49,610 nt of DNA. Source: Oscillospiraceae bacterium (GTDB lineage Bacteria; Bacillota; Clostridia; Oscillospirales; Acutalibacteraceae). The notes beneath the pieces were generated by a model, which saw only the letters and a program-made list of their open reading frames with translations, was not told the DNA's origin and ran no database searches. Positions within the stretch are counted from its first letter, which is position 1. Every line of letters begins with the position of its first letter. Shown piece by piece: positions 24,822 to 33,362 of the stretch. A program made the translations under genes and the position numbers. The stretch covers positions 1-49,610 of the forward strand of contig SVPC01000010.1 of assembly GCA_015066095.1 (NCBI GenBank). The letters are read 5' to 3'.

Positions 24822-25664
24822 TTGAAACTAAAAACCTTTTGTAAAGACCTTTTAGTGTTTATTGTAGGCGGTATTATATATTCGGTTGCGGTGCTTGTGT
24901 TTTTGGCGCCTAATGAGATAGCACCCGGCGGTGTTACGGGCATTGCTACAACCCTTAATTTTTTATTTTCTCTTCCTATTGGTATAGTGGTGTTAATTAT
25001 AAATATACCGCTTTTGATTTTAGGTTTTTTAAAGTTTGGTAAAGGTTTTATATTTAAAACTACGATTGCTACGGTTTGTACTTCTTTGCTTTTAGATATA
25101 GGTGAGGTATTATTACCAAAGTTCCATATTGATTTGATATTGGCATCGGTGTTTGGCGGAAGTCTTATGGGGCTTGGTATCAGTCTTATAATGTTAAGGG
25201 GTAGTACCACGGGCGGTGTAGATATAATAGCAAAACTTATAAACCGCCGTTTTGCACATATAAGTGTGGGTAAGATTATGCTTTTAATCGATGCGGTTGT
25301 TGTTATATTTGCGGCATTTGTTTATAAAAACGCTCAGAGTGCGCTATATTCGGTGGTGGCGCTCTATTCTTCTTCCAGAATAATGGACCTTGTTCTATAT
25401 GGTTCAGACAAAGGAAAGATAGTTTATGTGATAAGTGATAAAACACAAGATATAGTGGATGACATTTTGTTGCAAGTCAACCGCGGAGTGACCGTTATGG
25501 ATGTTGTGGGCGGCTATAAAGGCGAAAAAAGAAAGATGATAATGTGTACTGTACGTCGTAATGAGGTCTCTGCTGTATATAATAGTGTAAGACGGTATGA
25601 TGAGGGTGCTTTTATTGTTGTTGCAGAGGCGGGTGAGATACTTGGTGAAGGGTTTAAAAAATAA
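24822..25664 (+). CDS. YitT-family membrane protein
   Basis: A 280-residue protein with about five membrane segments (residues about 10-190; LLVFIVGGIIYSVAVLVFLA, GIATTLNFLFSLPIGIVVLI) and a C-terminal cytosolic DUF2179 domain (VVGGYKGEKRKMIMCTVRRNE) that resembles small ligand-binding folds. The biochemical role of the family is unknown. TTG at 24822 is chosen because AGGGTGA lies five bases before it; the longer frame beginning at 24762 would start inside mrnC. Confidence 0.87.
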   Translation: MKLKTFCKDLLVFIVGGIIYSVAVLVFLAPNEIAPGGVTGIATTLNFLFSLPIGIVVLIINIPLLILGFLKFGKGFIFKTTIATVCTSLLLDIGEVLLPKFHIDLILASVFGGSLMGLGISLIMLRGSTTGGVDIIAKLINRRFAHISVGKIMLLIDAVVVIFAAFVYKNAQSALYSVVALYSSSRIMDLVLYGSDKGKIVYVISDKTQDIVDDILLQVNRGVTVMDVVGGYKGEKRKMIMCTVRRNEVSAVYNSVRRYDEGAFIVVAEAGEILGEGFKK

Positions 25665-25689
25665 TTTTTAAAAAAATATTAAAAGGGGC

Positions 25690-25744
25690 TTGTTTTTTCT
25701 ATTATTTGTGGTATAATATTCTTTGCCACTACAAGATATTGTGG
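25690..25744 (+). promoter_or_regulatory. nrdD promoter with NrdR-box-like sites
   Basis: TTGTTT (25690-25695), 16-base spacer, TATAAT (25712-25717). Two sites resembling the NrdR box end in TTGTGG: TTTCTATTATTTGTGG (25696-25711), filling the spacer, and CTACAAGATATTGTGG (25729-25744), just downstream. They are 33 bases apart, about three helical turns. The second matches most of the published consensus, the first only partly. NrdR represses ribonucleotide reductase genes, so the placement makes sense. Confidence 0.55.
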
Positions 25745-25795
25745 TTTAAAACAAATAAAATTCATTAAAAATAACTAAATTTATGAGGTAGAATT

Positions 25796-27973
25796 ATGAA
25801 AATTATCAAAAGAAGTGGTGCTGAAGTAACCTTTGACCCCCAAAAAATCATAGTTGCTGTAACAAAAGCAAATGAAAGTGTTGTTCCAAGTCAGCGAATG
25901 AGCGAAATTCAAATCAAGCGTATTGCCGAAGATGTTGAGAGTGCAGCCGCTAATATGAACCGTTCTTTGAGTGTGGAAGAAATACAAGATATGGTAGAAG
26001 ACCAAATTATGAATCAACGCGCATTTGATGTAGCTCGTCGTTACATTACATACCGTTACAACCGTGCGCTTGTTCGTAAGTCTAACACTACCGATGAACA
26101 AATTTTAAGTCTTATCGAATGTAATAATGAAGAGGTTAAACAGGAAAATAGTAATAAAAACCCCACTGTAAACAGTGTTCAGCGTGACTATATGGCGGGT
26201 GAGGTTTCAAAGGATATTACAAAGCGTATCCTTTTAAGTCCTGAGATTGTTGATGCACACGAGCGCGGCCTTATTCATTTCCACGATGCTGACTATTTTG
26301 CTCAGCATATGCACAACTGTGACCTTGTAAACCTTGAAGATATGCTTCAAAACGGTACAGTTATTAGCGGTACTTTAATTGAAACTCCACACAGTTTCTC
26401 CACCGCTTGTAATATCGCAACTCAAATTATAGCTCAAGTTGCTTCTTGTCAGTACGGCGGTCAGAGTATTAGCCTTACCCACTTAGCACCTTTTGTAAAT
26501 ATCAGCCGTCAGAAGATTTATAAAGAGGTTGTTGCCGAAACTACAGAAGCAGGTGTAAATCTTCCCGAAGAAAAACTTCGCGCTATTACCGAAAAGCGTT
26601 TGCTTGACGAAGTTCGCAAGGGCGTTCAGATGATACAGTATCAGGTTGTAACCCTTATGACCACTAACGGTCAGGCTCCCTTTGTTACTGTATTTATGTA
26701 CCTTAATGAAGCCAAAAATGAACAAGAAAAGCAAGACTTGGCACTTATAATTGAAGAAGTTTTAAAACAGCGCTATCAAGGTGTTAAGAATGAAAAGGGT
26801 GTTTGGGTAACACCTGCATTCCCCAAGCTTATCTATGTTTTGGAAGAAGACAACATTCGCGAAGATAGTAAGTATTGGTATCTTACTAAACTTGCGGCTA
26901 AATGTACCGCAAAGCGTATGGTGCCTGACTATATTTCTGAAAAGGTTATGCTTCAGAATAAAATCGATAAAAACGGTGAAGGTCACTGCTATACCTGTAT
27001 GGGTTGCCGTAGTTTCTTAACTCCTTTTGTCGATGAAGAAGGCAAACCGAAGTATTATGGTCGTTTCAATCAGGGTGTTGTAACTGTAAACCTTGTAGAT
27101 ATTGGTCTTTCGGCAAACAAGGATATGGATAAATTCTGGAAGATATTTGACGAGAGGATGGAACTTTGCCACAGAGCACTCCAATGCCGTCACGAAAGAC
27201 TTACAGGTACTGTATCTGATGCGGCTCCTATTCTTTGGCAGTATGGTGCGCTTTTACGCCTTAAAAAGGGTGAAACTATCGATAAATATCTCCATGGTGG
27301 TTATTCTACATTATCTCTTGGCTATGCAGGTCTTTGGGAATGTGTTTACGCAATGATTGGTAAAAAACTCACCGAAAAAGGTGGCGAGGAGTTCGGTCTC
27401 CAAATCATGCGCAAACTTAACGAGTATACCGCTAAGTGGAAAGCAGACGAGAATATCGACTATTCGCTTTACGGCACTCCGCTTGAAAGTACCACATATA
27501 AGTTTGCAAAATGTTTGCAAAAGCGTTTTGGTACAGTTCAGGGTGTTACCGATAGAAACTATATCACAAACAGCTACCATGTTCATGTTACCGAAGATAT
27601 TGACGCGTTTGATAAGTTGGCACTTGAAGCCAAATTCCAAGCATTGTCACCAGGTGGCGCTATCTCTTATGTAGAAGTGCCTAATATGCAAAATAATATT
27701 GATGCGGTACTTTCTGTTATGAAGTTTATCTATGACAATATTATGTATGCCGAACTTAATACCAAGAGTGACTTCTGTCACGAATGTGGTTTCGATGGCG
27801 AAATTTTGGTAGAAGAAGATGAACACGGCAAACTTGTTTGGAAGTGTCCTTCTTGCGGTAATACCGACCAGGATAAACTTAATGTAGCTCGTCGTACTTG
27901 CGGTTATATTGGTACACAGTTCTGGAATCAAGGCAGAACACAGGAAATTAAGGAAAGAGTACTACATTTATAA
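25796..27973 (+). CDS. nrdD: Anaerobic (class III) ribonucleoside-triphosphate reductase
   Basis: A glycyl-radical enzyme that reduces NTPs to dNTPs without oxygen; 725 residues. Residues 1-90 form the ATP-cone allosteric domain (IIKRSGAEVTFDPQKIIVAV). The catalytic barrel includes the cysteine segment CYTCMGCRSFLTP. Near the C-terminus are the zinc cysteines CHECG and CPSCG and the glycyl-radical motif RRTCGYIGTQFW. GAGG precedes the ATG. nrdG, the activase, follows 44 bases downstream. Confidence 0.96.
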   Translation: MKIIKRSGAEVTFDPQKIIVAVTKANESVVPSQRMSEIQIKRIAEDVESAAANMNRSLSVEEIQDMVEDQIMNQRAFDVARRYITYRYNRALVRKSNTTDEQILSLIECNNEEVKQENSNKNPTVNSVQRDYMAGEVSKDITKRILLSPEIVDAHERGLIHFHDADYFAQHMHNCDLVNLEDMLQNGTVISGTLIETPHSFSTACNIATQIIAQVASCQYGGQSISLTHLAPFVNISRQKIYKEVVAETTEAGVNLPEEKLRAITEKRLLDEVRKGVQMIQYQVVTLMTTNGQAPFVTVFMYLNEAKNEQEKQDLALIIEEVLKQRYQGVKNEKGVWVTPAFPKLIYVLEEDNIREDSKYWYLTKLAAKCTAKRMVPDYISEKVMLQNKIDKNGEGHCYTCMGCRSFLTPFVDEEGKPKYYGRFNQGVVTVNLVDIGLSANKDMDKFWKIFDERMELCHRALQCRHERLTGTVSDAAPILWQYGALLRLKKGETIDKYLHGGYSTLSLGYAGLWECVYAMIGKKLTEKGGEEFGLQIMRKLNEYTAKWKADENIDYSLYGTPLESTTYKFAKCLQKRFGTVQGVTDRNYITNSYHVHVTEDIDAFDKLALEAKFQALSPGGAISYVEVPNMQNNIDAVLSVMKFIYDNIMYAELNTKSDFCHECGFDGEILVEEDEHGKLVWKCPSCGNTDQDKLNVARRTCGYIGTQFWNQGRTQEIKERVLHL

Positions 27974-28006
27974 TTCGGAATGCGGAATTCGTAATTCGGA
28001 ATTAAG
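27974..28006 (+). repeat. AATTCGGAAT tandem repeat between nrdD and nrdG
   Basis: Two copies of AATTCGGAAT, with a third related unit GCGGAATTCG between them, in about 30 bases. No hairpin terminator is seen, so nrdG should still be cotranscribed. The unit may be a remnant of a simple-sequence expansion. Confidence 0.5.
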
Positions 28007-28017
28007 GAGATTTAATT

Positions 28018-28578
28018 ATGAATTACGCTACCATAAAAAAATTTGATATTGCCAATGGTCCGGGTGTCAGGGTTTCGCTTTTTGTGAGCGGCTGCCGTCA
28101 CAAATGCAAAAACTGTTTTAACAGCGAAGCGTGGGATTTTTCTTACGGGGAGCAGTTTACAGACGACACTTTGAACGAACTGTTGGACGCTGTTTCTAAA
28201 GATTACATTGAAGGGTTCTCGCTTTTGGGCGGTGAACCCTTTGAGCCTGAAAATCAAGACGGGGTTTTAAATGTTTTAAAAGCAATAAAACAAAAGTTCC
28301 CTCAAAAAACGGTTTGGTGTTATACAGGTTTTTTATATGATACTCAGTTACTTGCAGGTAAGGTGGGTAATGCCGATACTGTTAAAGAAATTTTGCAAAA
28401 TATCGATGTTTTGGTGGACGGCAAATTTGTTGAAGAACTTAAAAGTCTTGATTTACTTTTCAGAGGTTCTTCAAATCAACGAATTATAGATGTTAAAAAA
28501 TCTTTGGCAGAAAATGAAACAATATGGCTTGAGGGTACATGGCAAAGACGAATGGGCTCAGGCAATATTTATGAATAG
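28018..28578 (+). CDS. nrdG: Anaerobic ribonucleotide reductase activase
   Basis: A radical-SAM enzyme of 186 residues that installs the glycyl radical on NrdD. The 4Fe-4S motif CxxxCxxC appears as SGCRHKCKNCFN (residues about 24-35), and the SAM-binding GGEP motif follows as LLGGEPFEPEN. AAGGAG precedes the ATG. Pairing with nrdD confirms the assignment. Confidence 0.95.
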   Translation: MNYATIKKFDIANGPGVRVSLFVSGCRHKCKNCFNSEAWDFSYGEQFTDDTLNELLDAVSKDYIEGFSLLGGEPFEPENQDGVLNVLKAIKQKFPQKTVWCYTGFLYDTQLLAGKVGNADTVKEILQNIDVLVDGKFVEELKSLDLLFRGSSNQRIIDVKKSLAENETIWLEGTWQRRMGSGNIYE

Positions 28579-28587
28579 GTGAAAAAG

Positions 28588-29028
28588 ATGAAAGTTAATT
28601 TTAAAAAACTGAATGCTAAAGCAATTGTGCCGACCTATGGCTCGGAATATGCCGCAGGTGCCGATTTATATGCTTGTTTGGAAACTGATAGCATAAGTTT
28701 CTTACCGGGTGAAACCAAACTTATAAAAACAGGTATTGCTATGGAAGTGCCCGAAGGCTATGCAGGTCTTATATATGCGCGTAGCGGTATTGCCAATAAG
28801 CGCGGTTTGGCTCCGTCTAACAAGGTTGGCGTGGTTGACAGTGACTATCGTGGTGAGATTATGGTATCTTTACATAATCATTCAAACGATACACAGCAAA
28901 TAGCCGACGGCGAACGCATTGCCCAAATGGTAATAGCCCCATTCTTAAAGGTTGAATATACTGAGGTGGAAGAACTTACCGACACCGTGCGCGGTGAAGG
29001 AGGTTTTGGTTCTACCGGTAAAAAATAA
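28588..29028 (+). CDS. dut: dUTP diphosphatase
   Basis: A 146-residue trimeric dUTPase that removes dUTP and supplies dUMP. The five family motifs are present: AAGADLYA, YARSGIANKRGL, VGVVDSDYRGEI, GERIAQMVIAPF and the C-terminal RGEGGFGSTG arm. ATG at 28588 is chosen because AGGTGA precedes it; a GTG nine bases upstream lies within that site. Clustering with nrdD and nrdG makes a nucleotide-supply operon. Confidence 0.95.
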   Translation: MKVNFKKLNAKAIVPTYGSEYAAGADLYACLETDSISFLPGETKLIKTGIAMEVPEGYAGLIYARSGIANKRGLAPSNKVGVVDSDYRGEIMVSLHNHSNDTQQIADGERIAQMVIAPFLKVEYTEVEELTDTVRGEGGFGSTGKK

Positions 29029-29030
29029 GA

Positions 29031-29056
29031 AAAAGCAAGGCAGAAGCCTTGCTTTT
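29031..29056. terminator. Terminator between dut and the uronate operon
   Basis: A perfect 11-bp stem AAAAGCAAGGC / GCCTTGCTTTT with loop AGAA; works in both directions between convergent operons. Confidence 0.88.
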
Positions 29057-29063
29057 CTCATAT

Positions 29064-30533
29064 TTATTTACTTGTCGCGTAGCCGTTATATTCTTTCAAG
29101 AAATCTTCGGCATCGCCAACCATTTGTATTACTGCTTTGCCGTCGTTAAAGCCTACTGTAATATCTACAGTACCGATGTACTCATCAATAATGTGTACTA
29201 AAAGTTTAATTTTGTTTTCTTGTACCCAAGCAGCAGATGCACCACAGCGGTAGGTGTGACCGTCGCAGGGCATACCGCCAAGGTCTTTAGAATAACCTGT
29301 TTGGGGGAATTGTTGAAATACATTTTCGCCGAAGCCGAATTTAAGGGTCTTATTTCCTTGAGCATTTACATAATTAAATTCGCCATATTTTCCGTCAAGT
29401 TTAATAGTAAACTCGGAAATACCCATCGGGTTTTCTTCCATATAGAATGTTTTGCCATTGATTTCGCTTTCCATAGGAGAATTTGTATTGCCTAAAATGG
29501 TTGTAAGTTTTAATGTGTCGGTTAAAGCGAGTAATTGGTTGTAATCTTCACTTTGCGGTAATGCGGTATCCTTTGCTTTTTCAACAATTAAATCAAAGAA
29601 CGAGCCGAAAATAACTTCTTTTGCAAGGCCTGAATTATTACGCTGGCAACCAGCGGTACAGACAAAAGTTATATCGCTTTCAGGGTTGTGAACCATAAAC
29701 TGATTATGCATACCAAAGAAAGCAAAGCTGTCATTATATGTGTGCCAAATCTTTCTGCCGTAACCGCGTTCCGAGAAGATATAACCGCCTACGCCGCCGC
29801 AAGTGTATTTGACAGTGGTAGATTCTTCTACTGCTTTTCTGTCAAGCAGTTGTTCGCCGTTCCATTCACCCTTATTAGCGAGTAGTCTGCCAAAAAGGAG
29901 CATATCCATTGGAGTGCAAAGGAGAGCTGAGTCACCCCAAGCAAAACCGCCCGGGCAGGTGAGCACCTTTGAATTTTCAGAGAAACCGATTTTGCGAAGG
30001 CATTTATCCTTTAAATAATCAAGAAATGTTTTGCCTGTAAGTTTTTGCACCAAAGCGCCTAAAATAAACGAACCTGTACTGTCATAGTAATAAACTGTAC
30101 CGGGGTAGTGTACGGGTTTCATTGAAAAATAATATTTAACACGGTCACCGCCGTGGTTTTCAAACCAAGGGCAATCGGTAAAACAGGTGTGCATATTAAG
30201 CATATGCTCAATAGTCTGTGCTGCCAAATAGGGGTGTACTTTTTCGGGTAAATACTCCGGGAAGTAGTCAATTATTTTATCCTGAAGGCTAAGTTTACCT
30301 TCGGCTGCTAACTGAACGACAGCCATACCTACATAACTTTTTGTCTGTGAGTACATACGGTGATTTTCTTGGGGCTTTATCGGGTCCCAATAGCCTTCAA
30401 AAATAAGCTTATCGCCGCGTGCTATAAGAAGCGAGTGCATAGGAATATTATGCTTTGCAAGATTGGTAAGCATTTTTGTAATATAGGCAGAGCTTATACC
30501 AACGTTTTCAGGTGTTGTTTTCGTAAAGTACAT
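29064..30533 (-). CDS. Serine hydrolase (class C beta-lactamase fold) in uronate operon
   Basis: A 489-residue protein of the beta-lactamase-related serine hydrolase family (esterases, D-aminopeptidases, penicillin-binding relatives). The nucleophile motif SxxK is SQTK in RMYSQTKSYVGMAV (Ser about 83); the second motif is the tyrosine in YYYDSTGSFILGAL. An additional C-terminal domain of about 150 residues (from about 345) is largely beta. No signal peptide is present, so it is cytoplasmic and unlikely to act on cell wall or antibiotics. It is the last gene of the galacturonide operon, 12 bases after uxaC; an esterase removing acyl or methyl groups from galacturonides is a reasonable hypothesis. 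Confidence 0.82.
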   Translation of the reverse strand: MYFTKTTPENVGISSAYITKMLTNLAKHNIPMHSLLIARGDKLIFEGYWDPIKPQENHRMYSQTKSYVGMAVVQLAAEGKLSLQDKIIDYFPEYLPEKVHPYLAAQTIEHMLNMHTCFTDCPWFENHGGDRVKYYFSMKPVHYPGTVYYYDSTGSFILGALVQKLTGKTFLDYLKDKCLRKIGFSENSKVLTCPGGFAWGDSALLCTPMDMLLFGRLLANKGEWNGEQLLDRKAVEESTTVKYTCGGVGGYIFSERGYGRKIWHTYNDSFAFFGMHNQFMVHNPESDITFVCTAGCQRNNSGLAKEVIFGSFFDLIVEKAKDTALPQSEDYNQLLALTDTLKLTTILGNTNSPMESEINGKTFYMEENPMGISEFTIKLDGKYGEFNYVNAQGNKTLKFGFGENVFQQFPQTGYSKDLGGMPCDGHTYRCGASAAWVQENKIKLLVHIIDEYIGTVDITVGFNDGKAVIQMVGDAEDFLKEYNGYATSK

Positions 30534-30545
30534 AGAAATTTCTCC

Positions 30546-31913
30546 TTAGAACTTGAAATACTCTTTTGCGTTGTAGTAGCAAACGCCTTCAACAATATTT
30601 TTAAGCGCATCCCAGTCTTTGGGATAAAGACCTTTTTCTACCCAAGTACCAATCATATTGCAGAATATTCTGCGGAAATATTCGTGGCGGGTGTAGGATA
30701 CAAAACTACGAGAGTCGGTAAGCATACCAATAAATTTACCGAGTACGCCAAGGTTTGCAAGAGCATCCATCTGGGCTTCCATACCACTTGCATTGTCATT
30801 GAACCACCAGCCGGAACCAAACTGAATTTTAGAAGCGATGGGTCCCTTTTGGAAATTGCCGAGCATTGTACCTAAAACATAGTTATCCTTGGGGTTAAGG
30901 GTATAAAGAATTGTTTTAGGTAGGATATCATCGGTATCAAGATAGTTCATAAATGCAGAAAGTTTTTCAGCAATGCAAAGGTCGTTGATGGAATCAAAAC
31001 CTGTATCAGCACCTAATTTTTCAAACATACGGGTGTTATTATTGCGAAGAGCGCCGATGTGAAGCTGCATAGACCATTCGCGCTTGGTATATTCTTCCGC
31101 GCAAACGCGAAGCATAGCGGTTTTGTAAATGTCAATTTCTTCGCTTGTGAGTTCTTCGCCCTTGATTTTCTTATCGAAAACTGCTTTTGCGTCGCCTACG
31201 GCAAAGGGAACATATTCTAAAGCGTGGTCTGAAAGACGACAGCCGTTATCGTGGAAGAATGCAAGGCGTTCTTTCAACCAACTGCAAGCCTTTTCATAAC
31301 TGTCAATGCCGTTGGCTTCAATATATCCCATAAATTCGCACTTATCAATGTTTACAAGTTTGTCGGGACGGAAGGTTGGCAAAATTTTGGTGGGGAAACC
31401 TTGTTCACGTAATTGAATGTGATATTTTAAATCGTCAGCAGGGTCATCGGTAGTGCAAACAACTTCTACATTACTCATTTTAATAAGATTTTGCGCCGAA
31501 AAATCAGGACGCTTTAAATATTCGTTACACTTATCCCAAACCTCTTTAGCATTTTTTTCGGTTAAAGGCTCATCAATATCAAAGTAGCGTTTGAGTTCCA
31601 AAGCGGTCCAATGATAAATGGGGTTTCCAATTAGATATGGCATAGCACGGCAAAAGCCAACCCATTTTTCATATCGGTCAGCGTCACCTGTTATAAATTC
31701 TTCATCAATACCGAAACTACGCATTTGGCGCCATTTGTAATGGTCACCGCCTAAAAATAGGTCATAAGCATCTTCAAAACGATGGTCTTCGGCTATCATT
31801 TTAGGCACTAAGTGGCAGTGATAGTCGATAATCGGTAAATTTTCTGCAAACTCGTGGTAGAGTTTTTTTGCGGTTTTGTTAGTTAAAAAAAAGTCTTTGT
31901 TTATGATACCCAT
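30546..31913 (-). CDS. uxaC: Glucuronate/galacturonate isomerase
   Basis: UxaC converts D-galacturonate to D-tagaturonate (and D-glucuronate to D-fructuronate); 455 residues, near the usual 470. The N-terminal metal motif IDYHCHL (about residues 29-35), PIYHWTALELKRYF and the C-terminal SRSFVSYTRHEYFRRIFCN are characteristic. It follows uxaA after a 69-base gap holding a hairpin, and AGGAGTG precedes the start. Together with uxaB and uxaA it completes the galacturonate route to 2-keto-3-deoxygluconate. Confidence 0.94.
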   Translation of the reverse strand: MGIINKDFFLTNKTAKKLYHEFAENLPIIDYHCHLVPKMIAEDHRFEDAYDLFLGGDHYKWRQMRSFGIDEEFITGDADRYEKWVGFCRAMPYLIGNPIYHWTALELKRYFDIDEPLTEKNAKEVWDKCNEYLKRPDFSAQNLIKMSNVEVVCTTDDPADDLKYHIQLREQGFPTKILPTFRPDKLVNIDKCEFMGYIEANGIDSYEKACSWLKERLAFFHDNGCRLSDHALEYVPFAVGDAKAVFDKKIKGEELTSEEIDIYKTAMLRVCAEEYTKREWSMQLHIGALRNNNTRMFEKLGADTGFDSINDLCIAEKLSAFMNYLDTDDILPKTILYTLNPKDNYVLGTMLGNFQKGPIASKIQFGSGWWFNDNASGMEAQMDALANLGVLGKFIGMLTDSRSFVSYTRHEYFRRIFCNMIGTWVEKGLYPKDWDALKNIVEGVCYYNAKEYFKF

Positions 31914-31946
31914 AAAAACACTCCTAAATTTTATAATATGCGAACT

Positions 31947-31978
31947 ACGGGAGTAAGCAAAAAAATGCGTACTCCCGT
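31947..31978 (-). other. Intercistronic hairpin between uxaA and uxaC
   Basis: A 9-bp perfect stem ACGGGAGTA / TACTCCCGT with a 14-base loop containing AAAAAAA. No T-run follows on the minus strand, so it is more likely an mRNA-stabilising or processing hairpin than a terminator. Confidence 0.55.
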
Positions 31979-31982
31979 GTAT

Positions 31983-33362
31983 TTACAGAACTATACCGTC
32001 TTTAAAAATAGAAATTTCACGGTAGTCGTTTTCTTCATTACGGGTTTCTTTGCCTGAAGCTACTTCGATTATATAATCGGTGAGCTGTTTTGTCAAGTCA
32101 TCCATAGTCGTCCCTGAAAGCAAAGGTGAAGCATCGAAATCTATCCAGTTCTTTTTACGGGTTGCAATACCGTTATTGGTGGCAATTTTGACAGTGGGTA
32201 CGGGTGCACCGATGGGTGTACCGCGACCTGTAGTGAAAAGGATGATATGCACACCTGCGGCGGTAAGGTTGGTAATGGCTACAATGTCATTACCCGGACC
32301 GTTCAAAAGGTTAAGCCCGTTTTTACAAACAGTATCACCATAATCAAGTACATCAACAATCTCCGAAAGACCGCCCTTTTGGATACAACCCAAAGATTTT
32401 TCTTCCAAAGTGGTAATACCGCCCGCTTTATTACCTGGCGAGGGATTTTCATAAATTACCTGATTGTGACGGGTGAAATAATCTTTAAAATTGTTGATGA
32501 GTAAAACAGTTTTTTGGAAAAGTTCTTTAGTAGGGCAACGCTTCATAAGAAGATGCTCGGCACCAAACATTTCGGGAACTTCGGTCATAACACAACTGCC
32601 GCCTTTAGAAATAAGGCTATCTGAAAAAGAGCCTACAAGGGGGTTGGCAGTTATACCGCTGAAACCGTCACTGCCGCCACACTTAAGACCGATTTTAAGT
32701 TTGCTAATCGGGATAGGTTGGCGTTCGAAAGTGGCTGCATATTCTTTGAGCTCGTTAATGAGGCGAACACCTTCGGCGATATCATCATCAAAGTCCTGAG
32801 TGTTCATAAACTTAACGCGACTGTCGTTCCACTCGCCTAAAACTTCCTTAAAAACGGGGATATTGTTGTTTTCGCAGCCAAGACCTAATACCAAAACACC
32901 TGCGGCATTGGGATGGTTTACAAGACCTTTAAGTATAAGTTGGGTTTTGGTTTGGTCATCACCTAATTGAGAGCAACCAAACGGGTGCTCGAAATGACGA
33001 GCACCTGTAATTTCAGCCAATTTTTTAGCAATCTTATTTACGCAACCTACGGTGTTGATTATCCAAATTTCATTACGTATACCAACATCACCATTTTCAC
33101 GCACATAACCCATAAAAGTCTGGTCGCTATTGACCTTTGTAATAGGGGTGTAATCGGGCGCGTAGGTATATTCAAGATTACTGCTTAAATTTGTTTTAAG
33201 ATTGTGGGAGTGAATATGCTCACCCTTTTTGATATCTGCTACAGCGTGACCGATAGGGTTGCCGTATTTTATAATGTTTTCACCATTTTTAATATCAGAA
33301 AGTGCATATTTATGACCATTTTCAAGGTTTACTTCCACATTGTCGAGTTTATGAATTATCAT
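31983..33362 (-). CDS. uxaA: Altronate dehydratase
   Basis: UxaA dehydrates D-altronate to 2-keto-3-deoxygluconate; 459 residues, one-chain form. An N-terminal SAF domain (residues about 1-70; NPIGHAVADIKKGEHIHSHN) precedes the catalytic part, which shows NTVGCVNKIAKKLA, HPFGCSQLGDD, GLKCGGSDGFSGITANP and FTTGRGTPIGAP. These cysteines and glycine turns belong to the UxaA/GarD family. It overlaps the uxaB stop by one base, indicating coupling. Confidence 0.94.
   Translation of the reverse strand: MIIHKLDNVEVNLENGHKYALSDIKNGENIIKYGNPIGHAVADIKKGEHIHSHNLKTNLSSNLEYTYAPDYTPITKVNSDQTFMGYVRENGDVGIRNEIWIINTVGCVNKIAKKLAEITGARHFEHPFGCSQLGDDQTKTQLILKGLVNHPNAAGVLVLGLGCENNNIPVFKEVLGEWNDSRVKFMNTQDFDDDIAEGVRLINELKEYAATFERQPIPISKLKIGLKCGGSDGFSGITANPLVGSFSDSLISKGGSCVMTEVPEMFGAEHLLMKRCPTKELFQKTVLLINNFKDYFTRHNQVIYENPSPGNKAGGITTLEEKSLGCIQKGGLSEIVDVLDYGDTVCKNGLNLLNGPGNDIVAITNLTAAGVHIILFTTGRGTPIGAPVPTVKIATNNGIATRKKNWIDFDASPLLSGTTMDDLTKQLTDYIIEVASGKETRNEENDYREISIFKDGIVL

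Noticed and set aside
29064-30533. An antibiotic-resistance beta-lactamase
   Set aside because: It has the SxxK fold motif but no signal peptide, carries an additional beta domain, and is embedded in a uronate operon.
31914-31982. A terminator separating uxaA from uxaC
   Set aside because: The hairpin lacks a following T-run on the minus strand, so uxaC and the hydrolase gene probably stay on the operon transcript.
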